A stretch of 64,000 nucleotides of DNA. Source: Rhodocyclales bacterium. GTDB lineage: Bacteria > Pseudomonadota > Gammaproteobacteria > Burkholderiales > Rhodocyclaceae. Position 1 is the first letter of the stretch; each line of letters begins with the position of its first letter. The notes below the pieces were generated by a model. That model saw only the letters and a list, made by a program, of their open reading frames with translations, made no database searches and was not told where the DNA came from. Where the stretch lies: NCBI GenBank assembly GCA_016192435.1, contig JACPUD010000120.1, positions 1-64,000 on the forward strand. The letters run 5' to 3'. Below, piece by piece: positions 1 to 8,810 of the stretch. The translations under genes were made by a program, and so were the position numbers.

Positions 1-195
1 CTGAAGCCCGGCAACAACATGTACATCAATCTCGAACCCGATACGCGCAACGAAACTGACAGCCTGTTTACCGCGCTGTCGGTCGGCGGCAAAGTCGAGA
101 TGCCGCTGCAGGAAATGTTCTGGGGCGGCTATTTCGGCAGCCTCATCGACTGCTTCGGGGTGCACTGGATGCTCAACTGCGTCAGCAAGACCTGA
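1..195 (+). CDS. VOC/PhnB-like protein, C-terminal part (5' truncated by window edge)
   Basis: The reading frame is open from base 1 and stops at a TGA at 193-195, giving the last 64 residues of a protein that starts outside the window. The tail (NMYINLEPDTRNETD near the left edge, FWGGYFGSLIDCFGVHW towards the end) matches what is known of the PhnB-type branch of the vicinal-oxygen-chelate (glyoxalase/bleomycin resistance) fold, where the last beta strands carry a G.DCFG.HW motif. The substrate cannot be inferred. It converges on the formate dehydrogenase operon across an 79-bp gap. Confidence 0.7.
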   Translation: MKPGNNMYINLEPDTRNETDSLFTALSVGGKVEMPLQEMFWGGYFGSLIDCFGVHWMLNCVSKT

Positions 196-211
196 GCCAC
201 CGCCTGGCGGC

Positions 212-234
212 GCCGTGTCGCCAGCGCCAACTCT
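212..234 (+). repeat. Dispersed 23-bp repeat, copy 1 (intergenic)
   Basis: Exact match to the 13-base core GCCAGCGCCAACT with the preceding GCCGTGTC. It is the only one of nine copies in the window that lies between genes, here between the VOC gene and fdsD. It has no inverted symmetry and no T-tract, so it is not itself a terminator. Confidence 0.75.
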
Positions 235-274
235 GCGGCCCGCGCCGGGCGAACCTAGGCGCACCTAAGCCAAA

Positions 275-499
275 CTAGGCATCGCTGCACGCGAGGGCCA
301 GCAGCGCATCGCGCACCACGGGCTTGAGCTGCGCTTCCTCCGCGGTGCCGAGGGACTTCAGTATCTCGCCGCGCATGCGCGGCTCCCAGGTCCGCTGCAG
401 GTGGGCGGCGACGTCGGCGACGGCCTGCTGGCGATCCGGCATGGCCTCGAAGAAGGCGCCGATCGCGTTGGCCATTTTGATCAAGTTGTTGCGCTTCAT
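275..499 (-). CDS. fdsD: Formate dehydrogenase delta subunit FdsD
   Basis: A 74-residue protein beginning MKRNNLIKMANAIGAFF, the typical opening of FdsD, the small subunit of soluble NAD-dependent molybdenum formate dehydrogenases. In known systems FdsD is needed for maturation or stability of the enzyme and has no redox centre; none is seen here, since it has a single cysteine near its C-terminus. Start chosen at 499 because the ATG overlaps the fdhD stop by four bases (ATGA), the usual sign of translational coupling. It is the last gene of the operon. Confidence 0.88.
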   Translation of the reverse strand: MKRNNLIKMANAIGAFFEAMPDRQQAVADVAAHLQRTWEPRMRGEILKSLGTAEEAQLKPVVRDALLALACSDA

Positions 500-1281
500 G
501 CGATGGCCTCCGTCATGTTTCCGGTGTAGATCACGCAGGCCTCCTGGCGCAGGAAGCCGATCAGGGTCAGGTTGAGTTTTTCCGCCAGTCGCACCGCCGC
601 CGCGGTCGGCGCCGACACCGCGGCGAGGGTGCCGGCACCCATTGCCGCAGCCTTCTGCACCATCTCGAAGCTGGCGCGGCTGGTGATCACCAGCGCGCGT
701 TCGCCGGCGACGCCGCCCTTGCGTACCAGCGCACCGAGCGTCTTGTCCAGCGCGTTGTGGCGGCCGACGTCCTCGCGCACGCAATCGATGCTGCCGTCGC
801 GCTCGACGCAGCAGGCGGCATGGGTGGCACCCGTGGCCTGCTGCAGGAACTGCTGCAGCGGCAGGCTGCGCATGCCGGCGTAGAGCGCGGCCAGCGGAAA
901 CGCCGCGACCGGCGCCAGCGGCGACAGCTCGCGCTGCACCTGGTCGAGGCTCTCGACCCCGCACAGGCCGCAGCCGGTGCGCCCCGTGAGGCTGCGGCGA
1001 TGCGCCTTGAGGCGGGCGAAGGCGTCGCCGGCGATCTCGATCTGCAGCGTGATGCCGGCGGCCGATGCGCTGACGCCGATGTCGAAGATATCCTGACGGC
1101 GCGCCACGATGCCTTCGCTCAGGCTGAAGCCGACGGCGAAATCCTCGAGGTCGGCCGGCGTGGCCAGCATCACCGCGTGGCTGATGCCGTTGTACTCGAA
1201 GGCGACCGGAATCTCCTCCGCCAGATCGTCGGGCCGGCTTGCGCCGTCGCGCCACACCGCGCGTCGGACCATGGCTTTCAT
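496..1281 (-). CDS. fdhD: Formate dehydrogenase sulfurtransferase FdhD (FdsC-type chaperone)
   Basis: 261 residues. FdhD/FdsC proteins bind bis-MGD and, in E. coli, pass sulfur from IscS to the molybdenum cofactor before it is inserted into formate dehydrogenase. The two-cysteine loop GCGLCG is present at about C104 and C107, and the conserved LEDFAVGFSLSEGI segment at 45-58. Placed between fdsA and fdsD as in other fds operons, where it is often named fdsC. Cytoplasmic. The stop overlaps the fdsD start by four bases; the gap to fdsA is 29 bp. Confidence 0.93.
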   Translation of the reverse strand: MKAMVRRAVWRDGASRPDDLAEEIPVAFEYNGISHAVMLATPADLEDFAVGFSLSEGIVARRQDIFDIGVSASAAGITLQIEIAGDAFARLKAHRRSLTGRTGCGLCGVESLDQVQRELSPLAPVAAFPLAALYAGMRSLPLQQFLQQATGATHAACCVERDGSIDCVREDVGRHNALDKTLGALVRKGGVAGERALVITSRASFEMVQKAAAMGAGTLAAVSAPTAAAVRLAEKLNLTLIGFLRQEACVIYTGNMTEAIA

Positions 1282-1310
1282 GCGGACCTCATCCCAAGCT
1301 CATGCCCACT

Positions 1311-4082
1311 TCATGCGCCGGACCGGCGCGATACCTGCACCGCGGTGACCTTGTACTCGGGGCAGTTGGTGGCCCAGTCCGAGTTGTCGGTGGTGACCAC
1401 GTTGGCGCCCGATTCGGGAAAGTGGAAAGTCGTATAGACCACGCCCGGCTGCACCCGTTCGGTGACGGTCGCCGGCAGCACGGTCTTGCCGGCACGCGAC
1501 TCGACGCCGACGCGGTCGCCCTCGCGGATGCCGCGCTCCTCGGCATCGTGGGGATGGATTTCGAGCAGGTCGGCGGCGTAAAAGTCGACGTTGGCGGTAC
1601 GCCGCGTCTGCGCGCCGACGTTGTACTGCGAGAGCACGCGGCCGGTGGTCAAGAGCAGCGGGAAGCGCCGCGTGATCTTCTCGTCGGTCGGCACGTACTG
1701 GGTGATCAGGAAGCGCCCTTTGCCTCGGACGAATTCGTCAACATGCATGGTCGGCGTGCCGCCGGGAGCATCGTCGTTGCAGGGCCATTGCAGGCTGCCT
1801 TCGCGTTCCAACTTGGCGTAGCTGACGCCGGCGAAGGTCGGCGTCAGGCGCGCGATCTCGTCCATGATTTCGGACGGGTGCGCGTAGTGCATCTCGTAAC
1901 CCAGCGCTTTGGACAAAGCCAGCGTCACCTCCCAGTCGGCCATGCCGGCCAAGGGCGCCATGACGCAGCGCACGCGCGAGATGCGGCGCTCGGCATTGGT
2001 GAAGCTGCCGTCCTTTTCGAGGAAGGAGGCGCCGGGCAGGAAGACGTGGGCGTACTTCGCCGTCTCGTTGAGGAACAGGTCCTGCACCACCACGCATTCC
2101 ATGGCCGCCAGCGCGGCCGTGACGTGCTGCGTGTTCGGATCGGACTGCGCCGGGTCCTCGCCCTGGCAGTAGAGGCCGAGGAAGGAGCCGTCGAGGGCGG
2201 CCTCGAACATGTTGGGTATGCGCAGGCCAGGCTCGGACTGGATGGTCACGCCCCAGTCGCGCTCGAACAGTTCGCGCGTAACGGTGTCCGAAACGTGGCG
2301 ATAACCGGGCAGCTCGTGCGGGAAGCTGCCCATGTCGCAGGAGCCCTGCACGTTGTTCTGGCCGCGCAGCGGATTGACGCCGACGCCTTCGCGGCCGAGG
2401 TTGCCGGTGGCCATCGCAAGGTTGGCGATGGCGATCACGGCCGTGGAACCCTGAGAGTGCTCGGTGACGCCGAGGCCGTAGTAGATCGCCGCGTTGTCGG
2501 CCGTCGCATACAGCCGCGCCGCGGCGCGCACCTCCGCGGCCGGCACGCCGCTGGCGGCCTCCAGCGCCTCGGGCGAATTCGCCGGACGGGCGACGAACTC
2601 GCGCCAGTCGGCGAAGGCTTTGGCTTCGCAGCGTTGGGCGACGAAGGCCTCATCGACCAGGCCTTCGCTGACGATCACATGCGCCATCGCGGAAAGCACG
2701 GCGACATTGGTGCCGGGCCTGAGTTTCAGGTGGTGCTCGGCCTTGATGTGCGGCGAGCTGACCAGATCGATCTGGCGCGGATCGATCACAATCAGCCGGG
2801 CACCCTCGCGCACGCGGCGCTTGAGGCGCGAGGCGAACACCGGATGCGCGTCGCTCGGATTGGCGCCGAGCACGACGATGACATCGGCCTGCTCGACCGA
2901 CTTGAAGGTCTGCGTCCCGGCCGATTCGCCCAGCGTCTGCTTGAGGCCGTAGCCGGTCGGCGAATGGCAGACGCGGGCGCAGGTATCGACGTTGTTGTTG
3001 CCGAAGGCGGCGCGCACCAGCTTCTGCACCAGGTAATCCTCTTCGTTGGTGCAGCGGCTGGAGACGATGGCGCCGATCGCATTGCGGCCGTGCTCTTGCT
3101 GGATGCGGCGGAACTCGCGCGCGGTGTGCGCCAGCGCTTCATCCCACGACACCTCGCGCCAGGGATCGCTGATCTTGGCCCGGACCATGGGCTTCGTGAT
3201 GCGGTCGGGATGGGTCGCGTAGCCCCAGGCGAAGCGGCCCTTGACGCAGGCATGGCCTTCGTTGGCGCGGCCGTCCTTCCACGGCAGCATGCGCACCACT
3301 TCAGAGCCCTTCATCTCGGCGCGCAGGCCGCAGCCGACACCGCAATAGGCGCAGGTGGTGGTCACGCTGCGCCCGGCCTGGCCTTTTTCGATGACGGTCT
3401 TTTCCATCAGCGTCGCGGTCGGGCAGACCTGGACGCAGGCGCCGCAGGAGACGCAGTCGGAGTCCAGAAAACTCTCGCCCTGCCCCGCCGTCACGCGCGA
3501 GCCGAAGCCGCGCCCGGCGATGGTTAGGGCGAAGCTGCCCTGCTGCTCCTCGCAGGCGCGCACACAGAGATTGCAGACGATGCACTTGCCGGGGTCGTAG
3601 CTGAAGTAGGGATTCGACTCGTCCCTGACGACGTCGGTGTAGTGGTTCTCACCCGTGCCGTAGCGCACTTCGCGCAGGCCGACGACGCCGGCCATGGTCT
3701 GCAGCTCGCAGTTGCCGTTGGCGGAACAGGTCAGGCAGTCCAGCGGATGGTCGGAGATGTAGAGCTCCATCACGTTGCGCCGTAGCCTGGCGAGTTGCGG
3801 CGACTGGGTGCGCACCTTCATGCCGGCTTCGGCCGGCGTGGTGCAGGAGGAAGGGTAGCCCTTGCGGCCCTCGATCTCGACCAGGCAGAGGCGGCAGGAG
3901 CCGAAGGGCTTGACGAAATCCGTGGCGCAGAGCTTGGGGATCGACACGCCGGCTTCGGCGGCGGCGCGCAGCAGCGAGGTACCGCGCGCAACGCTGACGG
4001 CGATGCCGTCGATCTCCAGCTTCACCGTGTCGCCAGCGCCAACTCTTGGCGTACCGAAATCGATAGTCTGCGGAGCGTTCAT
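1311..4082 (-). CDS. fdsA: NAD-dependent formate dehydrogenase, catalytic alpha subunit FdsA
   Basis: 923 residues; oxidises formate to CO2 at a Mo-bis-MGD centre and sends electrons through Fe-S clusters to FdsB. Visible in order: 2Fe-2S ferredoxin domain (C52, C63, C66, C80), NuoG-like H112-C116-C119-C125 site, two 4Fe-4S sites (C167-C177 and C210-C220), the MopB 4Fe-4S site (C244, C247, C251, C279), and the Mo ligand pair C372-H373 in VCHSPTG. The C-terminal part carries the dinucleotide-binding segment LLLTTGRVLSQYN. Cysteine, not selenocysteine, is used. The start at 4082 overlaps the fdsB stop (ATGA); a longer in-frame extension upstream is only fdsB antiframe. Residues 13-20 are encoded by a dispersed repeat copy. 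Confidence 0.96.
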   Translation of the reverse strand: MNAPQTIDFGTPRVGAGDTVKLEIDGIAVSVARGTSLLRAAAEAGVSIPKLCATDFVKPFGSCRLCLVEIEGRKGYPSSCTTPAEAGMKVRTQSPQLARLRRNVMELYISDHPLDCLTCSANGNCELQTMAGVVGLREVRYGTGENHYTDVVRDESNPYFSYDPGKCIVCNLCVRACEEQQGSFALTIAGRGFGSRVTAGQGESFLDSDCVSCGACVQVCPTATLMEKTVIEKGQAGRSVTTTCAYCGVGCGLRAEMKGSEVVRMLPWKDGRANEGHACVKGRFAWGYATHPDRITKPMVRAKISDPWREVSWDEALAHTAREFRRIQQEHGRNAIGAIVSSRCTNEEDYLVQKLVRAAFGNNNVDTCARVCHSPTGYGLKQTLGESAGTQTFKSVEQADVIVVLGANPSDAHPVFASRLKRRVREGARLIVIDPRQIDLVSSPHIKAEHHLKLRPGTNVAVLSAMAHVIVSEGLVDEAFVAQRCEAKAFADWREFVARPANSPEALEAASGVPAAEVRAAARLYATADNAAIYYGLGVTEHSQGSTAVIAIANLAMATGNLGREGVGVNPLRGQNNVQGSCDMGSFPHELPGYRHVSDTVTRELFERDWGVTIQSEPGLRIPNMFEAALDGSFLGLYCQGEDPAQSDPNTQHVTAALAAMECVVVQDLFLNETAKYAHVFLPGASFLEKDGSFTNAERRISRVRCVMAPLAGMADWEVTLALSKALGYEMHYAHPSEIMDEIARLTPTFAGVSYAKLEREGSLQWPCNDDAPGGTPTMHVDEFVRGKGRFLITQYVPTDEKITRRFPLLLTTGRVLSQYNVGAQTRRTANVDFYAADLLEIHPHDAEERGIREGDRVGVESRAGKTVLPATVTERVQPGVVYTTFHFPESGANVVTTDNSDWATNCPEYKVTAVQVSRRSGA
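4024..4046 (+). repeat. Dispersed 23-bp repeat, copy 2 (inside fdsA)
   Basis: Exact 13-base core GCCAGCGCCAACT, repeat orientation plus while fdsA is on minus. It encodes RVGAGDT at FdsA residues 13-19, between the start and the ferredoxin domain, where length variation should be tolerated. Confidence 0.8.
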
Positions 4083-5674
4083 TTGTGTTTGTCTCCGAAA
4101 TCCCCGGGAAAGTGCCGTAAAGCCGACATCACCGGAATCGGCGTCATGCTGCCCATGGCGCACAGCGAGCCCTGGCTCATGGTCTCGCACAGGTCCTGCA
4201 GCAGTTCGATCTGCTCCTCTTGCCCGGCGCGGATGCGGTCGATGACTTCGACGCCACGCGTCGAGCCGATGCGGCAGGGTGTGCATTTGCCGCAGGATTC
4301 GACGGCGCAGAATTTCATCGCGTAGCGCGCCTGTTGCGCCATATCCACCGTATCGTCGAAGGCGACGATGCCGCCGTGGCCGAGACCGCCACCGATGGTC
4401 GCAAACGCCTCGTAGTCGAGCACGGTGTCGAATTGCGACGTCGGCAGGTAGGCACCCAGCGGCCCGCCGACCTGCACCGCGCGCAGCGGCCGGCCCGAAC
4501 GCGAGCCGCCGCCGAAGTCGTAGAGCAGTTGGCGCAGCGTGAGGCCGAAGGGCACTTCGACCAGGCCGCCGTGCTTGATGTTGCCGGCGAGCTGGAAAGG
4601 CAGCGTGCCGCGCGAACGGCCGACGCCGAGATCGCGATAGGCGGCCGCGCCCTGCGCCAGGATGTCGGGCACGCTGGCGAAGGTGATCACGTTGTTGATC
4701 ACCGTCGGCTGCCCGAACAGACCGCAAATCGCCGGCAGCGGCGGCTTGGCGCGGACGATGCCGCGCCTGCCTTCGAGGCTTTCCAGCAGCGCGGTTTCCT
4801 CGCCGCAGACGTAGGAACCGGCGCCCTTGCGTACTTCGACTTTGAAACTGCCCAGAAAGTCACCGGCTTCCTCCAGCGCCGCTTCGAGCGCCGCAATCGC
4901 GTGCGGATACTCGGAACGGACATAGATGTAGCCTTGCGTGGCGCCGACCGCGAGGCCGGCGATGGCCATGCCTTCGAACAACTGGAAGGGATCGCCTTCC
5001 ATCAGCATGCGGTCGGAGAAGGTGCCGGAATCGCCCTCGTCGGCATTGCAGACGATGTATTTCTGCGCCGCGGCGGTGGCGAGCACGGTCTGCCATTTGA
5101 TGCCGGCAGGAAAGGCCGCGCCGCCGCGGCCACGCAAGCCGGATTCGCTCACCGCAGCGACGATCGCGGCCGGCGCCATGGCCCGCGCCTGACGCAGGCC
5201 TTCGCCGCCGCCGCGCGCGACGTAATCGGCCAGCGAACGCGGATCGACGACCCCGATGCGCCGGCAGGCCAGGCGCTGCTGGCGCGCCAGCCAGGGAATT
5301 TCATCCGTCGGCCCGAGGCATAGCGCATGCGCGCCGCCCGCCATGAAATCTGCGGCGAACAGTCCCGGCACGTCGGCCGCCGCGACCGGGCCGTAGGCGA
5401 TGCGACCCTGCGCCGTGGCGACCTCGACCAGCGGCTCCAGCCAGACCATGCCGCGCGAACCGTTACGCACCAGGCGCAGGTCGATGCCGCGCCGCGCCGC
5501 CTCGGTGGCGATCGCAACGGCCACGGCATCGGCTCCGAGCGCCAGCGCCGCGGCATCGCCCGGCACGAAAACCGTGGTCCGTAGCGGCCTGCTGCCGGCC
5601 ACCCGCGGCAGGGGCAGGGATGCGGGCGCCGAGTCCGCGGCCGCGACTTCGATAGTAGCGGTTTCGACCTTCAC
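4079..5674 (-). CDS. fdsB: NAD-dependent formate dehydrogenase, beta subunit FdsB
   Basis: 531 residues from a GTG start that overlaps the fdsG stop (GTGA). NuoF-like diaphorase subunit: receives electrons and reduces NAD+. Seen: FMN/NAD segment GRGGAAFPAGIKWQ at about 182-195, the glycine-rich GAGSYVCGEETAL segment, and a C-terminal 4Fe-4S site with C461, C464, C467 and C505. The first ~140 residues form the variable N-terminal domain usual in FdsB, and the length matches known FdsB proteins. An upstream in-frame ATG at 5788 lies within fdsG and is not preferred. The stop overlaps the fdsA start by three bases. Confidence 0.95.
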   Translation of the reverse strand: MKVETATIEVAAADSAPASLPLPRVAGSRPLRTTVFVPGDAAALALGADAVAVAIATEAARRGIDLRLVRNGSRGMVWLEPLVEVATAQGRIAYGPVAAADVPGLFAADFMAGGAHALCLGPTDEIPWLARQQRLACRRIGVVDPRSLADYVARGGGEGLRQARAMAPAAIVAAVSESGLRGRGGAAFPAGIKWQTVLATAAAQKYIVCNADEGDSGTFSDRMLMEGDPFQLFEGMAIAGLAVGATQGYIYVRSEYPHAIAALEAALEEAGDFLGSFKVEVRKGAGSYVCGEETALLESLEGRRGIVRAKPPLPAICGLFGQPTVINNVITFASVPDILAQGAAAYRDLGVGRSRGTLPFQLAGNIKHGGLVEVPFGLTLRQLLYDFGGGSRSGRPLRAVQVGGPLGAYLPTSQFDTVLDYEAFATIGGGLGHGGIVAFDDTVDMAQQARYAMKFCAVESCGKCTPCRIGSTRGVEVIDRIRAGQEEQIELLQDLCETMSQGSLCAMGSMTPIPVMSALRHFPGDFGDKHK

Positions 5675-6114
5675 GGCTTGGCCTCCAGGGCCTCGATCAG
5701 CGCATCGAATTTCTCCGGCGTCACGCGCGCATGCAGCGTCGTTTCGTCGATCTGCAGCGAGGGGCCGCAGGCGCACAGGCCGAGGCAATACACGGGCTCC
5801 AGCGTCAGCTCGCTGCCGGCCAGCCGCGTCCGCGCATGCTCGGCCAGCGCTTGGCCGCCCACCGCCTGGCAGGCCTCGGCGCAGCAGATGCGGACCACGT
5901 GGCGGCCCGGCGGCTCCTGGCGGAAATGGGCGTAGTAGCTGATCACACCATGGACTTCGGCGCGCGACAGATTCAGCGCCTGGGCGATCAGCGGCACCGC
6001 CTCGGGCGGGATGCAGCCCAGCGCATCCTGGATCTCATGCAGGATCGGCAACAGCGCGCCGGGCCGCAGCCGGTGCGCCTCGATGATGGGTGCGACGGTG
6101 GCAAGGCTCTCCAT
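5671..6114 (-). CDS. fdsG: NAD-dependent formate dehydrogenase, gamma subunit FdsG
   Basis: 147 residues, NuoE-like thioredoxin-fold 2Fe-2S protein. The four ligands are C77-x4-C82 and C110-x3-C114 (YCLGLCACGPS), the normal NuoE/FdsG spacing. In known FdsABG enzymes this subunit sits beside FdsB in the diaphorase part. First structural gene of the operon, 52 bp after the LysR gene and in the same direction, so regulator and enzyme may share a transcript or have a promoter in that gap. Confidence 0.93.
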   Translation of the reverse strand: MESLATVAPIIEAHRLRPGALLPILHEIQDALGCIPPEAVPLIAQALNLSRAEVHGVISYYAHFRQEPPGRHVVRICCAEACQAVGGQALAEHARTRLAGSELTLEPVYCLGLCACGPSLQIDETTLHARVTPEKFDALIEALEAKP

Positions 6115-6166
6115 GCCGCTTTGTACTCCGCCCGCGGCGAAAGCGAAAGCGGGAAAAACCGAAGGC

Positions 6167-7069
6167 CTATGCGGGTTTTTCGAAGGCCTCGGCCAGCGCC
6201 CGCGCCTCGGCGATCAGCGTGGCCACCATCGGCGGCTGCGGTTCGCGCGCCAGGGTGACGAGGCCGGTCGCCCAGTCAACCGCCGGCTCGACCAGTTCGA
6301 TCGCGACCACCCCGGGCGGCGTGCCGACCTGCTCCAGCACGCTGCGCGGCACGATCGACGACCAGTGGCCGGAACCGACATGGGCCAGGATGCTGACGAT
6401 GGAATTGGTCTCCAACATCGGCGCGACGCCAGCGCCAACTCTTGCGAACACAGCGTCGATGGTCTTGCGGTTCTGCATGTCGGGCGTCAGCAGGCACAGC
6501 GGCACCGTCGCCGCCTCGGCCCAGCGCACCGCCTCGCGCCCGGCGAAGCGGCCGGCGGCGCCGGTCAGCAGCACGTGGCGCTCACGCCAGATCGGCACGA
6601 TGTCGAAACCGGGAACTTGCGCCGAGTCGACATAGACGATGCCGGCATCGAGTTCGAAGCGGCGCAGGCGGCCCAGGATTTCGTCGGTGGCGAGCGACAG
6701 CACCTCGGCCGTGACCCGCGCATGGCGCCGCGCAAAGGAGGCGGTCAGCGCGGCGACCACGGTCAGCGCGGTCGGAATCACGCCCAGCCGCAGGCGGCCG
6801 GTGAGGCCGTCGCGCAGCGTCGCCAATTCCTGCTTGAGGCCCTCGGCGCTGGCCGCCATGCGCTGCGCGTACTCGACCACGCTGCGTCCCTCCGGCGTCA
6901 GTCCGGCGAACTGCTGGCCGCGCTCGACCACGGCGACACCGAGCTCGGTTTCGAGATCGCGGATCGCCGCCGAGAGCGTCGAGGGCGAGACGTGGCAGGA
7001 CGCCGCGGCGCGACCGAAATGCTTCTCGCGCGCCAGGGCGATCAGGTAGAGGTATTTGCGGGAAATCAT
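6167..7069 (-). CDS. LysR-family transcriptional regulator, likely regulator of the fds operon
   Basis: 300 residues: N-terminal winged HTH at 1-60 (REKHFGRAAASCHVSPSTLS), then the periplasmic-binding-like effector domain. The start at 7069 (MISRKYLYLIALAREKHF) begins right at the HTH, as in LysR proteins; a longer frame upstream is antisense to the FAD gene. It is directly upstream of fdsG on the same strand. Known formate dehydrogenase operons often have a LysR regulator (FdsR), usually divergent. Regulation of fds by this protein is inference. Residues about 210-217 come from a dispersed repeat copy. Confidence 0.88.
   Translation of the reverse strand: MISRKYLYLIALAREKHFGRAAASCHVSPSTLSAAIRDLETELGVAVVERGQQFAGLTPEGRSVVEYAQRMAASAEGLKQELATLRDGLTGRLRLGVIPTALTVVAALTASFARRHARVTAEVLSLATDEILGRLRRFELDAGIVYVDSAQVPGFDIVPIWRERHVLLTGAAGRFAGREAVRWAEAATVPLCLLTPDMQNRKTIDAVFARVGAGVAPMLETNSIVSILAHVGSGHWSSIVPRSVLEQVGTPPGVVAIELVEPAVDWATGLVTLAREPQPPMVATLIAEARALAEAFEKPA
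6418..6440 (+). repeat. Dispersed 23-bp repeat, copy 3 (inside LysR gene)
   Basis: Exact 13-base core GCCAGCGCCAACT; the left end is less well matched. Encodes ARVGAGVAP around residues 209-217 in the effector domain of the LysR regulator, which is read on the opposite strand. Confidence 0.7.
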
Positions 7070-7189
7070 CGGGCCGCGCCATGTCCTTGGACGATCGCCA
7101 ATCTTCGCATCTTTCGCCGCGCTCCTGGCAGCGGCCTGCCGCAAATCCGGTTTCCGGCTACACTTTGGCAAAAAATCGGGAGGGGCGAC

Positions 7190-8788
7190 GTGAGCGAGGT
7201 CATCGTCATCGGCGGCGGAATTGCGGGTATCTGCGCCGCGCTGGAACTGCTCGACGCCGGACGCCGGGTGCTGCTGCTGGAGCGCGACACGGCGGACAAC
7301 TTCGGCGGCCTGGCGAAGGAAAGCTTCGGCGGCATCTTCCTGGTCGGCACCGCGGAGCAGCGCCGCGCCGGCATCCGCGACACGCCCGAACTGGCCCTGG
7401 CCGACTGGCAGGCCTTCGGCGAACTCGATCCGCATGACCGCTGGCCCTGCGCCTGGGCCGAGGCCTATGTGCAGCGCTGCCACGACGAGGTCGGGGTCTG
7501 GCTGCGCGAGCGCGGCGTCGGCTTCCTGCCGGCGCCACACTGGGTCGAGCGCGGCCTGTACACACCGGGCAATTCGGTGCCGCGCTTCCATATCGTCTGG
7601 GGCACCGGACGCGAACTGGCGCTGCGCCTGATCGACACCCTGGAACAGCATCCGCGCCGCGCCAATCTGGAAATCCGCTGCGGCCAGCGCGTCGAGCAAC
7701 TGGCGACCGCGAATGGCGCTGTCACCGGCTGCCGCGGTGTCGGCGAGGAGGATGGCAAAGTATTCGAGCTGACCGCAGGTAGCGTGATCGTCGCGGCGGG
7801 CGGCTTCAACGGCAACATCGAGCGCGTGCGCCAACACTGGCATCGCGACTGGGGCACGCCGCCGCCGGTGATCCTCAACGGCTCGCACCGCTACGCCGAC
7901 GGCCGGCTGCATGACGCCGTCAGTGCGGCCGGCGGCCAGCTCACGCACCTGGACGCGATGTGGAATTACGCCGCCGGTGTGCATCATCCGCGGCCGAGGA
8001 AGCCCGGCCACGGCCTCTCGCTGGTGCCGCCACGCTCGGCGCTGTGGCTCAACTGGCGCGGCGAGCGCATCGGACCGATGCCGCTGGTCACCGGCTTCGA
8101 CACGCGCGACCTGGTGGCCCGGGTCTGCGCCCAGGAACGGCAGTATTCCTGGCAATTGATGAACCGGCGCATCGCGCTGAAGGAACTCGCGGTATCCGGC
8201 GCCGAGCACAACCCCTCGATCCGCGACAAGAAGAAGCTCGCCTTCCTGCGCGACCTGATCTTCGGCAATCGATGGCTTTACGACGAGATGACCGGCAACT
8301 GCGAGGACTTCGTGGTCGCCCGCGACCTGCCCGAGCTGGTGGCGAAGATGAATGCGCTGCAAGGCGACGACGCGGTGAGCCTCGCCGCCGTGCATACGGC
8401 CACCGCGGCCTACGACGCGCAGATCGACCGCGGCCAGGGCCTGCACAACGACGAGCAACTGCGCCGCATCGCCTATCTGCGGCGCTGGAAGGGCGACCGC
8501 ATCCGCACCTGCAAGTTCCAGAAAATCCTCGACCCGCAGGCCGGACCGCTGCTCGCGGTGCGCGAATTCATCATCAGCCGCAAGAGCCTGGGCGGCATCC
8601 AGACCGATCTGCACAGCCGCGTGCTGGACCAAGCCGGGCAGCCGATTGCGGGCCTCTTCGCCGCCGGCGAAGCCGCCGGCTTCGGCGGCGGCGGCATGCA
8701 CGGCCTGCGCGCGCTGGAAGGCAGCTTCCTCGGCGGCTGCATTCTTTCCGGGCGCATCGCCGGCCAGGCCGCCGCCGCAAGCACCTGA
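7190..8788 (+). CDS. FAD-binding dehydrogenase, fumarate reductase flavoprotein-like
   Basis: 532 residues from a GTG start preceded by GGGAGG at a good distance. The N-terminal GGGIAGICAALELLDAG is an FAD-binding Rossmann motif, and the C-terminal AAGEAAGFGGGGMHGLRALEG segment is typical of the succinate dehydrogenase/fumarate reductase/ketosteroid dehydrogenase flavoprotein superfamily, close to the uncharacterised COG3573 group. It lacks any haem or Fe-S motif. Divergent from the LysR gene with a 120-bp shared promoter gap, and 22 bp before a ThDP enzyme gene in the same direction. Substrate unknown; not necessarily linked to formate. Confidence 0.85.
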   Translation: MSEVIVIGGGIAGICAALELLDAGRRVLLLERDTADNFGGLAKESFGGIFLVGTAEQRRAGIRDTPELALADWQAFGELDPHDRWPCAWAEAYVQRCHDEVGVWLRERGVGFLPAPHWVERGLYTPGNSVPRFHIVWGTGRELALRLIDTLEQHPRRANLEIRCGQRVEQLATANGAVTGCRGVGEEDGKVFELTAGSVIVAAGGFNGNIERVRQHWHRDWGTPPPVILNGSHRYADGRLHDAVSAAGGQLTHLDAMWNYAAGVHHPRPRKPGHGLSLVPPRSALWLNWRGERIGPMPLVTGFDTRDLVARVCAQERQYSWQLMNRRIALKELAVSGAEHNPSIRDKKKLAFLRDLIFGNRWLYDEMTGNCEDFVVARDLPELVAKMNALQGDDAVSLAAVHTATAAYDAQIDRGQGLHNDEQLRRIAYLRRWKGDRIRTCKFQKILDPQAGPLLAVREFIISRKSLGGIQTDLHSRVLDQAGQPIAGLFAAGEAAGFGGGGMHGLRALEGSFLGGCILSGRIAGQAAAAST

Positions 8789-8810
8789 CCATGCAGAGGG
8801 AGATAGCACC

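Noticed and set aside
1239-3527. Long plus-strand open frame opposite fdsA
   Set aside because: Antisense shadow of fdsA; high GC codons leave stop-free antiframes. Composition (Arg/Gly/His rich) is unlike a real protein. The same applies to many long antiframes in the window.
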